Positions 7,751 through 14,034 of a DNA stretch of 35,498 nucleotides are shown here, piece by piece. This stretch comes from Oscillospiraceae bacterium (GTDB taxonomy: Bacteria; Bacillota; Clostridia; Oscillospirales; Ruminococcaceae). The number at the start of each line of letters is the position of its first letter. The stretch's first letter is position 1. The translations under genes and the position numbers were made by a program. The notes beneath the pieces were generated by a model that worked only from the letters and a program-made list of their open reading frames with translations, had not been told where the DNA came from and ran no database searches. The stretch is taken from assembly GCA_014799395.1 (NCBI GenBank), contig JAAVID010000003.1, positions 1 to 35,498 on the forward strand. Reading direction: 5' to 3'.

Positions 7751-8614
7751 ATGAAAATTTGCGATTTATTTAAAGATAACCACACCGTTTTTTCGTTCGA
7801 GATCTTTCCGCCAAAAAAGGACGACTCGATAGAAACGGTCTACAAAACGCTGGACGAGCTCACCGACCTGAAGCCCGATTTCATCAGCGTTACATACGGC
7901 GCGGGCGGCACTCAGCCGGGCTGTTCCACGCGCGAGATAGTGAGCATTATCAAGGAGAAGTATCACACCGAGTCCATTGCGCACCTCACCTGCGTAAATT
8001 CGACCAAGGCGGACATCGACCGCGTTATCGAGGATTTCAAGGCGCACGGCGTTGAAAACGTCCTCGCTCTGCGCGGCGACATCAATCCCGATATTGAGCC
8101 GAAAAAGGAGTTCGCGCACGCCTGCGACCTTATCGCGTATATGAAGGAGCGCAGCGACCTCAGCTTTTCGGGCGCGTGCTATCCCGAGGGACACCCCGAA
8201 GCGCCGTCGTTCGACGAGGACGTCGCAAATCTCAAGCGCAAGGTGGACGCGGGCGCTTCGCATTTGATGTCGCAGTTGTTTTTCGATAACGATTATTTTT
8301 ACAGGTTTCTCGAAAAAGCCCGCGCGGCGGGTATAAACGTGCCTATCGAGGCAGGTATCATGCCGTGTATCAATGCCAAGCAGATACAGCGGATGGTCAC
8401 GATGTGCGGCGCGTCTCTGCCGCATAAGTTCACGCGGCTTATCGCGAGATACGGCGACAGTCCCGAGGCAATGCGCGACGCGGGTATCGCCTACGCTGTC
8501 GATCAGATAATCGACCTCGCGGCAAACGGCGTTGACGGAATTCATCTGTACACGATGAACAACCCCTATGTGGCAAGGAAGATCAGCGAAAGCGTGTCGA
8601 GGGTGATAAGATGA
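7751..8614 (+). CDS. metF: Methylenetetrahydrofolate reductase
   Basis: Reduces 5,10-methylene-THF to 5-methyl-THF, the methyl donor for methionine synthesis. At 287 residues it has normal length for a bacterial MetF TIM barrel. Motifs include FSFEIFPPK with the catalytic-Glu region at the N-terminus, SVTYGAGG, LALRGD near residue 115, a QLFFDND segment and EAGIMP. It overlaps the next gene by 4 nt (ATGA), which suggests translational coupling with the MetH-activation-like protein. Confidence 0.95.
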   Translation: MKICDLFKDNHTVFSFEIFPPKKDDSIETVYKTLDELTDLKPDFISVTYGAGGTQPGCSTREIVSIIKEKYHTESIAHLTCVNSTKADIDRVIEDFKAHGVENVLALRGDINPDIEPKKEFAHACDLIAYMKERSDLSFSGACYPEGHPEAPSFDEDVANLKRKVDAGASHLMSQLFFDNDYFYRFLEKARAAGINVPIEAGIMPCINAKQIQRMVTMCGASLPHKFTRLIARYGDSPEAMRDAGIAYAVDQIIDLAANGVDGIHLYTMNNPYVARKISESVSRVIR

Positions 8615-9267
8615 TAGGCAGGGCAGAGGCGTTAAGGTATCTGGGCGTTCACGGCGAACCCGACGAACGGCTCACGGCGCTGCTCGACGAGTGCGAGACG
8701 GAGCTGCTTGCGGCGGCTCGTCCGCGCTTTGTTTGGAGAATTTTCGATATTGTGCGCTCCGGGAGTGAAATTTCGCTCTCGGGGTGTGATTTTTCGCTTA
8801 TCGGCGGCGATATTGCGCGGCATCTGGAGGGCTGCACAAAGGCGGCGGTAACGGCGGCGACCCTCTCCGCGGACGCGGACAGGCTGCTCAAACGCTTACA
8901 GCTTTCCGACAGCGCAAAGGCTGTCGCCGCGGACGCGCTGGCAAGCGTTCTCGCCGAGCAGACATCCGAACAAGCCCGCCAAGCCCTTCTGAACGAAATG
9001 ACGGGATATTCCGCGACTTGGTGCTACGCGGCGGGCTACGGCGATTTTCCGCTTGAACAGGCGGCGCAATTGCTGACGGCGGTCGACGCGTCAAGAAAGA
9101 TAGGCGTGACCGTCACCACATCGAATATGATGACCCCGCAGAAAAGCATAGTCGGCATAGTCGGATTGTCCGAAACGCCGCTCAACAGCCGCCGCAGAAG
9201 CTGCGAGGACTGCAATCTGAAAGACGCTTGTCTCTTCCGCAAAAACGGAACAAAATGCAATATGTAA
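8611..9267 (+). CDS. Stand-alone methionine-synthase activation-domain-like protein
   Basis: This 218-residue protein resembles the separate activation domain used by bacteria whose cobalamin-dependent methionine synthase lacks its own. That domain helps the reductive methylation of inactive cob(II)alamin. The middle of the protein is the alpha/beta activation-like part, with an SNMMTPQKSIVGIVGL segment near residue 175. The tail (about 193-216) has CEDCNLKDAC plus a further Cys, a Cys-x2-Cys-x4-Cys pattern that may bind a metal or Fe-S cluster. It is translationally coupled to metF, which supports the methionine-cycle role. The MetH core gene is not in the window. Confidence 0.8.
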   Translation: MIGRAEALRYLGVHGEPDERLTALLDECETELLAAARPRFVWRIFDIVRSGSEISLSGCDFSLIGGDIARHLEGCTKAAVTAATLSADADRLLKRLQLSDSAKAVAADALASVLAEQTSEQARQALLNEMTGYSATWCYAAGYGDFPLEQAAQLLTAVDASRKIGVTVTTSNMMTPQKSIVGIVGLSETPLNSRRRSCEDCNLKDACLFRKNGTKCNM

Positions 9268-9268
9268 A

Positions 9269-9300
9269 AAAAGAGGTAATGTATATTACCTCTTTTTATT
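9269..9300. terminator. Bidirectional terminator between convergent operons
   Basis: A 12-bp perfect stem (9269-9280 with 9285-9296) with a 4-nt loop has A-runs on the left and T-runs on the right. It serves the metF operon (plus) and the sirtuin operon (minus). Confidence 0.9.
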
Positions 9301-9302
9301 TG

Positions 9303-10175
9303 TTAATTTTTCAGCTCGTCGAGCACCTTTGAAATATCCCCGTCAATAAGGATAGACTGCCCGGCAATCTCTTTCGGACAGCCGGTTTCTCCGAGATTTA
9401 CGCACACGTACTCCGCATTAGGATTTGCGGCGGTAAGTTTCCAAAACGGATATTTGATAATAACGGGCGTATTGTAGCCGACTCCCAGCTCAAGATACAA
9501 TACCCGTGAATGCTTCCGCGAACGGATAAAATCCGAATAGCGCTCCGCCGCCTTATGCCAGCCTTCGTCCTCGACAAATGTGTCGTCGCAGCGCAAATTC
9601 ATTGTGAGCGGCTTTCCGCAGTGAGGACATTTCGGAACTAATTCGGACGGTATTTTCATATCGGACTGCCGTTCGTACATCTGCCTGATAATTTCCTCGT
9701 TATCGAACGTTTCGTTGCAGCAGGGCTCGGAGCATTGAAACAGCCCGTAATCTCCCTGCGTGTAGAACAGTCGCTCCTTGTCAAATCCGGACTTCTGAAA
9801 ACAGTGGTCGACGTTTGTGGTTATCACAAAATAGTCCTTGTTTTTCACAAGTGAGAACAGATCGCCGTAAACCGATTTCGGCGGCTTGGTAAAGCGGTTC
9901 AGCATTATGTTCCTGCTCCAGAACGCCCACATTTCCTCCGCCGTTTTATACGGAAAAAATCCTCCCGAATACATATCGTGAAAGCCGTATTTCTCCTCAA
10001 AATCGGCGAAATTATCGCGGAAACGCTCGCCCGAATAGGTATAACCCGCCGCCGCGGAAAGCCCCGCGCCCGCGCCTATCACTACCGTCTCCGCGTTGTC
10101 AAGAGCCGATCTCAGCCGCTCGCTCTCAACCGAGTAATCGTTTGTAGATCTCGTAGTCATTGTCCTTGAAAACAT
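9303..10175 (-). CDS. SirTM-type (class M) sirtuin, probable protein ADP-ribosyltransferase
   Basis: This 290-residue protein has GAGAGLS at 34-40, a YSGERF segment, ITTNVDH near 119-125, a zinc-binding set (CSEPCC and later CPHC) and ELGVGYNTP near the C-terminus. The place of the usual catalytic His reads TQGDYG, with a Gln. As I recall, this substitution is a hallmark of SirTM enzymes, which ADP-ribosylate proteins rather than deacetylate them. The GAGGTGA site 7 nt before the ATG at 10175 supports this start, so the gene overlaps the macrodomain gene by 50 nt. SirTM and macrodomain genes form known writer/eraser pairs. This is the last gene of the ACGX-peptide operon. The substrate here is unknown. 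Confidence 0.88.
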   Translation of the reverse strand: MFSRTMTTRSTNDYSVESERLRSALDNAETVVIGAGAGLSAAAGYTYSGERFRDNFADFEEKYGFHDMYSGGFFPYKTAEEMWAFWSRNIMLNRFTKPPKSVYGDLFSLVKNKDYFVITTNVDHCFQKSGFDKERLFYTQGDYGLFQCSEPCCNETFDNEEIIRQMYERQSDMKIPSELVPKCPHCGKPLTMNLRCDDTFVEDEGWHKAAERYSDFIRSRKHSRVLYLELGVGYNTPVIIKYPFWKLTAANPNAEYVCVNLGETGCPKEIAGQSILIDGDISKVLDELKN

Positions 10176-10896
10176 TAAATATCACCTCAATATTTTGCTC
10201 GTTTTGCAGATAATCCCTTACTGTCTTAACGGCGATCTCCGCGGCTTTTTCGTTCGGGAAGCGAAACTCTCCCGTTGATATACAGCAAAACGCAATGCTC
10301 GATATTCCGTTTTGCACCGCCGTTTTCAGGCACTCGCGATAACAGGAGCTCAACTGTTCGCAATGCTCCTCGGTCAGCCTCCCTCCGACATACGGTCCTA
10401 CCGTGTGGATAACTTTTTCGCACGGCAGATTATACGCGTCGGTTATTTTCGCTTGACCGACGGGTTCTTCAACTCCCTGAGCGTTCATTATCTTACCGCA
10501 CTCAAGACGTAACTGCACTCCCGAAAAAGTGTGAATTGCGTTGTCGATACAGCCGTGGCACGGGCAGAAACAGCCGAGCATTTGCGAGTTCGCGGCGTTG
10601 ACTATCGCGCCGCATTTCAGCGTTGTAATATCGCCTTGCCAAAGGTAAACGCGCGGCTTTATCGGCGTTAGATCCTTGTAATCAACAATGCCCTTTTCTG
10701 CGATAGTCTCCCTAAGAAATTCGTCCTGAAAGCCGAGAAACTCCTCGGAGAGCGGCTTGGGAGCGCGCACGTTCACAAGACTGCGGAACAGCCGAAAACG
10801 CTCCTCCGCGCCGTCGGGAACCGAAATATTTTTATAATCCGCGTTTTCCGACAGCAGATTTTTTATTAAATACGATAGCTTTTCCGAACGGTTCAT
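10126..10896 (-). CDS. Zinc-type macrodomain protein-ADP-ribose hydrolase
   Basis: This 256-residue protein has a helical N-terminal extension (about 1-75) and a macrodomain. The macrodomain contains WQGDIT, IVNAANSQMLG, a Cys/His cluster CFCPCHGC typical of zinc-containing macrodomains, the VIHTVGP strand and a CISTGEFRFP loop near residue 210. It removes ADP-ribose from modified proteins. I chose the ATG at 10896 over a TTG at 10917 that lies inside the upstream gene. Only 4 nt separate it from the ferredoxin-fusion stop, and its end overlaps the sirtuin start by 50 nt. It is the presumed eraser for the sirtuin next to it. Confidence 0.88.
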   Translation of the reverse strand: MNRSEKLSYLIKNLLSENADYKNISVPDGAEERFRLFRSLVNVRAPKPLSEEFLGFQDEFLRETIAEKGIVDYKDLTPIKPRVYLWQGDITTLKCGAIVNAANSQMLGCFCPCHGCIDNAIHTFSGVQLRLECGKIMNAQGVEEPVGQAKITDAYNLPCEKVIHTVGPYVGGRLTEEHCEQLSSCYRECLKTAVQNGISSIAFCCISTGEFRFPNEKAAEIAVKTVRDYLQNEQNIEVIFNVFKDNDYEIYKRLLG

Positions 10897-10900
10897 AATT

Positions 10901-11515
10901 TTATCCCAGCCTTTCAACAGCCTTTACGGGGCAGTTTTCATAGCACGCGCCGCAGTGCAGACAATTCTCGGGAATAATTTCAAACGGCTTTCCCGCTTTT
11001 ATACAGCGCTGTGGACAAACCTTTGCGCATTTTCCGCACCCGATACATTTATCGGTTATTTTGTAGCCCTTATACTCCGCCTTGCCGTTCCCGATAACGT
11101 AGACCTCTCTGAAAATAGGATTTACGCCGAGATTAAAATATTCAATTTCCGCGTCCTTTATTTCAAAAATAATACCGATATTTCTTGTATCGTCGGGGTA
11201 GACGTTTGCGAGATACGGCTGTTCTTCAAAGATAGTATCGATACAAGCGCCCTGCCGTTCGTCCGATACGGGAACGGCTTTCGCGGAAAGCCTTATCATT
11301 TCCTTAAAGCGCGTGTAGGCGAGTATCTGTACTCTGCCGTCCTCAAGAAGCTCGCGGCAGAAGTTCTTTCCTCTCGCGGTAAAGAAATAAAAGCTCTCCT
11401 CGTCAAAGTGAATGGCGCTGATACAGCGTATCTGCGGAGCGCCGCTCCCGTCGACGGTAGCGAACGACAGCACCCCGACAAGCCTTAGTTTTTCAAGACA
11501 AGTTTTCGCGTCCAT
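10901..11515 (-). CDS. FMN-binding split barrel (PNPOx-like) fused to 2[4Fe-4S] ferredoxin
   Basis: This 204-residue protein is a fusion. Residues about 1-140 form a pyridoxamine-5'-phosphate-oxidase-like flavin-binding split barrel (GVLSFATVDGSGAPQIR, FYFFTARGKNF). Residues about 153-202 form a two-cluster ferredoxin (CIGCGKCAKVCPQRC and CLHCGACYENCP). Such fusions are cytoplasmic flavin/Fe-S electron-transfer proteins of unclear substrate. The ATG directly follows the nitroreductase stop (TAA-ATG), with GGAGGAC just upstream inside that gene. In this operon it could reduce the radical SAM enzyme or work with the nitroreductase, which is inference from neighbourhood. Confidence 0.88.
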   Translation of the reverse strand: MDAKTCLEKLRLVGVLSFATVDGSGAPQIRCISAIHFDEESFYFFTARGKNFCRELLEDGRVQILAYTRFKEMIRLSAKAVPVSDERQGACIDTIFEEQPYLANVYPDDTRNIGIIFEIKDAEIEYFNLGVNPIFREVYVIGNGKAEYKGYKITDKCIGCGKCAKVCPQRCIKAGKPFEIIPENCLHCGACYENCPVKAVERLG

Positions 11516-12103
11516 TTATTTGTCCTCCGCTCCGATTATTTTTACCCTGTTCGGCTTTCTCGGCTTGGTGTGCGGCTGTTCGCCGTCGATATAGCCGAGA
11601 ATAACGAAGCATATGCAGGAATAGTTTTCGGGAATTTCCCATTTTTTCAACAGCTCCGCGCCCTCGTCGTTATCGAATGTCTCTTCGCCGCGCGAGATAA
11701 TGCAGGACGAAATGCCAAGCTCGGTGGCTTGCAAAACCATATTTTCCGCGATACAAAACGCGTCTGCTACGCGGAACGCGAAATTATTCTGCCCGAAAAC
11801 CGCCGCAACGCACGGCGCACCGTAAAATCCGTTTTTAATGCTCGGGTCGTCGATAGTGCTCGGCTGTTCGGCGGAAACATAAGAGCCGACAAGCCGCGAG
11901 CGGTCGAACCTCGCGAGGTTCATAACCCCGAGCTTTGCCGTAAGCGCCTTATCGCGGATACCGACTATCATGCTCCGCTGACCCCCGCCCGCGTTCGGCG
12001 CGTAATTTCCCGCTTCAAGAATAAGCTCCAGATCGGCGCGCGAAATTTGTTTGTCGGTATATTTCCGTATCGAATGACGAGCTTTTATCAGATCCATTAA
12101 CAT
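11516..12103 (-). CDS. Nitroreductase-family flavoprotein
   Basis: This 195-residue FMN-dependent NAD(P)H oxidoreductase has the family N-terminus (KARHSIRKYTDKQI), a YAPNAGGGQ segment for FMN contact, and the AENMVLQATELGISSC helix. The ATG at 12101-12103 overlaps the maturase stop as TAATG and has AAGGAG 8 nt upstream within the maturase gene. A much longer upstream reading would run through the radical SAM gene and is rejected. Such enzymes reduce nitroaromatics, quinones or enones and are often controlled by HxlR regulators such as the one encoded divergently here. Confidence 0.88.
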   Translation of the reverse strand: MLMDLIKARHSIRKYTDKQISRADLELILEAGNYAPNAGGGQRSMIVGIRDKALTAKLGVMNLARFDRSRLVGSYVSAEQPSTIDDPSIKNGFYGAPCVAAVFGQNNFAFRVADAFCIAENMVLQATELGISSCIISRGEETFDNDEGAELLKKWEIPENYSCICFVILGYIDGEQPHTKPRKPNRVKIIGAEDK

Positions 12104-13134
12104 TACGAAAACTCCTTCCAGCACTGCGGGTCGGCGGCGTAGAAATTGCCGTTTTTGCCGCTCGCCACGGCGGGACAGCCTCTGCACCACGATTTCAGTT
12201 CGCATTTCGCGCATTTCTCGAATTTCGAGTAGTCGCGGTATTGCTCCATTTCGCACACCCAGACGTCGGCTATCCTGTCCTCGAAAACGTTGCCGACCTT
12301 GCTGTTCCGCACTCGGCGGCAGGCGAATATATCGCCGTTCGGGAGTATCGTAAGATGACAGTTCCCGCAGTTGCAGCCGCCGTATATCATATCCTTATCG
12401 GCGTTTTCGGGAATTTTGAACGTGCCGGTTTCGTAGTCGTACAGCGTCCACAAATGGTCCTTTTTATTGAAATAGGTCGTGCAGCCCCGTGCCTCGTATT
12501 CCTTGAATTTCTTGTCGCATAATTCCAGCAATTCGCGATAACGCATAGGCTCGATATTCGTGTCCTTTTCTTCGCTCGTCGGGCAGTACCGCGCGAACGC
12601 GAAAACGTCCGCCCTGTCCGCGACGGTATCGATGATGTCGGGTATTTCCTCGATATTCGTTCCCGAAACGGTAGTCATAACCACCGCGCGAATTCCCGCT
12701 TTTTTAACGCAGTCCAGCTTTTCAAGCGTGATGTCAAAGCTCCCCGCCTTGCGGAACCAATCGTGCGTTTCCCTCATTCCGTCGATAGAGAGCTGATACT
12801 TTTCACAGCCGAGCGACTTTAATTCACGGCAGACATCGTCGTTCAGATGAAACGGATTTCCGAGTATCGTAAATTTTATTTCGTGCTTTTTCAATAATTT
12901 CAAAAGCTCCCAAAAATTCGGGTGAAGAATAGGGTCGCCGCCCGTTATGTAAAAATACGGCAGACGCTTATAAACCTTGCAGAAATCAAGGCAGTTATAA
13001 AAGGTATCTTGAATTTGTTCCCAATCCATGGAATCAAGCGCCTTGCAGTTATTCTCGGAGAAGATATAGCAGTGCTTGCAGCGCTGGTCGCAGTCGTCTG
13101 TGATGTGCCACTGAAAGGAAAAGTATTTGCTCAT
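12103..13134 (-). CDS. Radical SAM/SPASM peptide maturase, ACGX system
   Basis: This 343-residue enzyme has the radical SAM cluster motif Cys15-x3-Cys19-x2-Cys22 (CDQRCKHC), the SAM-binding variant ITGGDP near residue 65, and a C-terminal SPASM-like region. That region has GGCNCGNC, a FACRR site and CAKCELKSWCRGC followed by a late Cys, for auxiliary Fe-S clusters. It lies 98 nt after the gene of a peptide made of ACGS repeats. This matches the NCBIfam/TIGRFAM class 'radical SAM protein, ACGX system', recalled and not searched. SPASM maturases install carbon- or sulfur-centred crosslinks in Cys-rich peptides. The chemistry in this family is not established to my knowledge. Confidence 0.9.
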   Translation of the reverse strand: MSKYFSFQWHITDDCDQRCKHCYIFSENNCKALDSMDWEQIQDTFYNCLDFCKVYKRLPYFYITGGDPILHPNFWELLKLLKKHEIKFTILGNPFHLNDDVCRELKSLGCEKYQLSIDGMRETHDWFRKAGSFDITLEKLDCVKKAGIRAVVMTTVSGTNIEEIPDIIDTVADRADVFAFARYCPTSEEKDTNIEPMRYRELLELCDKKFKEYEARGCTTYFNKKDHLWTLYDYETGTFKIPENADKDMIYGGCNCGNCHLTILPNGDIFACRRVRNSKVGNVFEDRIADVWVCEMEQYRDYSKFEKCAKCELKSWCRGCPAVASGKNGNFYAADPQCWKEFS

Positions 13135-13181
13135 TGCAGTTACCTCGTGTATATTTATCGGTTTCCCGAATTATTTCGTAT

Positions 13182-13208
13182 ATTCCCGAATTTTTTTAAT
13201 TCGGGAAT
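13182..13208 (-). promoter_or_regulatory. Intercistronic hairpin between ACGX precursor and maturase
   Basis: An 11-bp perfect stem (13182-13192 with 13198-13208) with a 5-nt loop lies 24 nt after the peptide stop. On the minus-strand RNA it is not followed by a U-run, so it is not a normal terminator. A second copy of the 3' arm (aattcggg) follows at about 13165-13172 and could pair instead. It may protect the peptide mRNA or set the peptide-to-enzyme ratio. Confidence 0.55.
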
Positions 13209-13232
13209 GTCCGTGATTATCCCGAAAGATAA

Positions 13233-13433
13233 TTACTTGTCGCCCGCTCCGCAGGCAGAACCGCAAGCGGAAGGCTTGTCACCCGAGCCGCACGCCGAAG
13301 GCTTATCGCCCGAACCGCAAGCGGAGGGCTTGTCGCCCGAACCGCAAGCCGCAGGCTTGTCGCCGCTGCCGCAGGCGGACATTGCCGCAACATTGTTGTC
13401 GCTGTTCCAATCGGATAAATTTGCAAGTGCCAT
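13233..13433 (-). CDS. ACGX-repeat RiPP precursor peptide
   Basis: This 66-residue peptide has a short leader of about 19 residues ending in VAAMS. A core follows with four ACGSGDKP(S/A) nonapeptides, then ACGS and ACGAGDK. Cysteines are at 21, 30, 39, 48, 57 and 61, so the spacing is 9, 9, 9, 9, 4. GGAGGTC lies 6 nt before the ATG. The ribosome-binding site, promoter and immediately downstream SPASM maturase all support translation. The 27-nt units differ at synonymous sites while the peptide is kept. The final product, its processing and its export are unknown. No protease or ABC transporter is in this operon. Confidence 0.9.
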   Translation of the reverse strand: MALANLSDWNSDNNVAAMSACGSGDKPAACGSGDKPSACGSGDKPSACGSGDKPSACGSACGAGDK

Positions 13434-13477
13434 AGTAATGACCTCCGTATTTTATTCGGAATTTCTTCCGTGACTTA

Positions 13478-13506
13478 ATTCTAACATATCGGACAATCGT
13501 TTACAA
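13478..13506 (-). promoter_or_regulatory. Promoter of the ACGX-sirtuin operon
   Basis: On the minus strand, TTGTAA (13501-13506) and TAGAAT (13478-13483) are 17 bp apart and about 45 nt upstream of the precursor ATG. Confidence 0.65.
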
Positions 13507-13527
13507 GTACGCACTTTTTTATTACAT

Positions 13528-13545
13528 AGTTACCTTTCGGTAACT
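13528..13545. promoter_or_regulatory. 18-bp inverted repeat, candidate HxlR operator
   Basis: AGTTACC and GGTAACT are perfect 7-bp arms around TTTC. The repeat lies 22 bp upstream of the -35 of the peptide operon and 39 bp upstream of the -35 of the HxlR gene. Its position in the divergent control region and its symmetry suit a dimeric winged-helix regulator. Confidence 0.55.
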
Positions 13546-13584
13546 TTTGCGTTGCCGCAAGGAATATCCGAGAAAAAATTTTTC

Positions 13585-13613
13585 TTGACTTTTTTAAGCA
13601 TATATATTATAAT
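13585..13613 (+). promoter_or_regulatory. Promoter of the HxlR gene
   Basis: TTGACT (13585-13590) and TATAAT (13608-13613) are 17 bp apart, about 40 nt before the ATG. Confidence 0.8.
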
Positions 13614-13654
13614 TTAAATATAATATTCGATTTTGAACTATTGGAGGTAACACT

Positions 13655-13981
13655 ATGCTGACAAAAGATGAAATGCCCGCTTGCCCCGTCGCTACGACCG
13701 TCGCGCTTATCGGAAGCAAATGGAAGCTCCTGATAATGCGAAATCTGCTCTCCCGCCCCTGGAGATTTAACGAACTGCGCAAGGATTTGGAGGGCGTAAG
13801 CCAAAAGGTGCTTACCGACAGCCTCCGCTCAATGGAGGAGGACGGGATAATCATACGCACCGTTTTCCCCGAGGTGCCGCCGCGCGTAGAATATTCGCTC
13901 TCCGAGCTCGGAGAATCAATGCGCCCGATAATGGACGCAATGGAGGTCTGGGGAACGGAATACAAGAAAAACAAAGCCTAA
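13655..13981 (+). CDS. HxlR-family winged-helix regulator (probable thiol/electrophile sensor)
   Basis: This 108-residue protein has the HxlR pattern: Cys10 in PACPV, then IGSKWKLLIMRNLL, the recognition region RFNELRKDLEGVSQKVLTDSL and the wing with PRVEYSLSELG. The N-terminal Cys is at the position used by redox- or electrophile-sensing relatives such as YodB and HypR, which control nitroreductase or azoreductase genes. GGAGG precedes the ATG. It is transcribed away from the ACGX-sirtuin operon, which includes a nitroreductase, so it is the likely regulator of that operon. Confidence 0.9.
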   Translation: MLTKDEMPACPVATTVALIGSKWKLLIMRNLLSRPWRFNELRKDLEGVSQKVLTDSLRSMEEDGIIIRTVFPEVPPRVEYSLSELGESMRPIMDAMEVWGTEYKKNKA

Positions 13982-13996
13982 GCATAAAGATAAAAA

Positions 13997-14030
13997 GTCT
14001 CCGAGCACAACGGTGTTCGGAGACCTTTTT
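13997..14030. terminator. Bidirectional terminator
   Basis: A 12-bp stem with one G-T pair (13997-14008 with 14013-14024) and a 4-nt loop has an A-run on the left and a T-run on the right. It serves the convergent HxlR gene and the 14035-14943 gene. Confidence 0.88.
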
Positions 14031-14034
14031 ATCT

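Noticed and set aside
9303-10175. Sirtuin as an antiphage SIR2 effector like the one at 397-2922
   Set aside because: It has the compact SirTM pattern with zinc cysteines and a macrodomain partner, not the SIR2_2-plus-helical-repeat layout of NADase effectors.
12104-12256. N-terminal extension of the nitroreductase into the maturase gene
   Set aside because: It would overlap the radical SAM gene by about 150 nt and encode an Arg-rich stretch foreign to the family. The TAATG junction with AAGGAG supports the short form.
13182-13208. Hairpin after the ACGX precursor as an intrinsic terminator
   Set aside because: On the minus strand it is followed by ATACGAAATAATT with no run of U, so efficient termination is not expected.
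13217-13426. Long open frame overlapping the ACGX precursor in another minus-strand frame
   Set aside because: It arises from the 27-nt repeat being open in more than one frame. It lacks a ribosome-binding site, and its product is a low-complexity Ala/Arg repeat.
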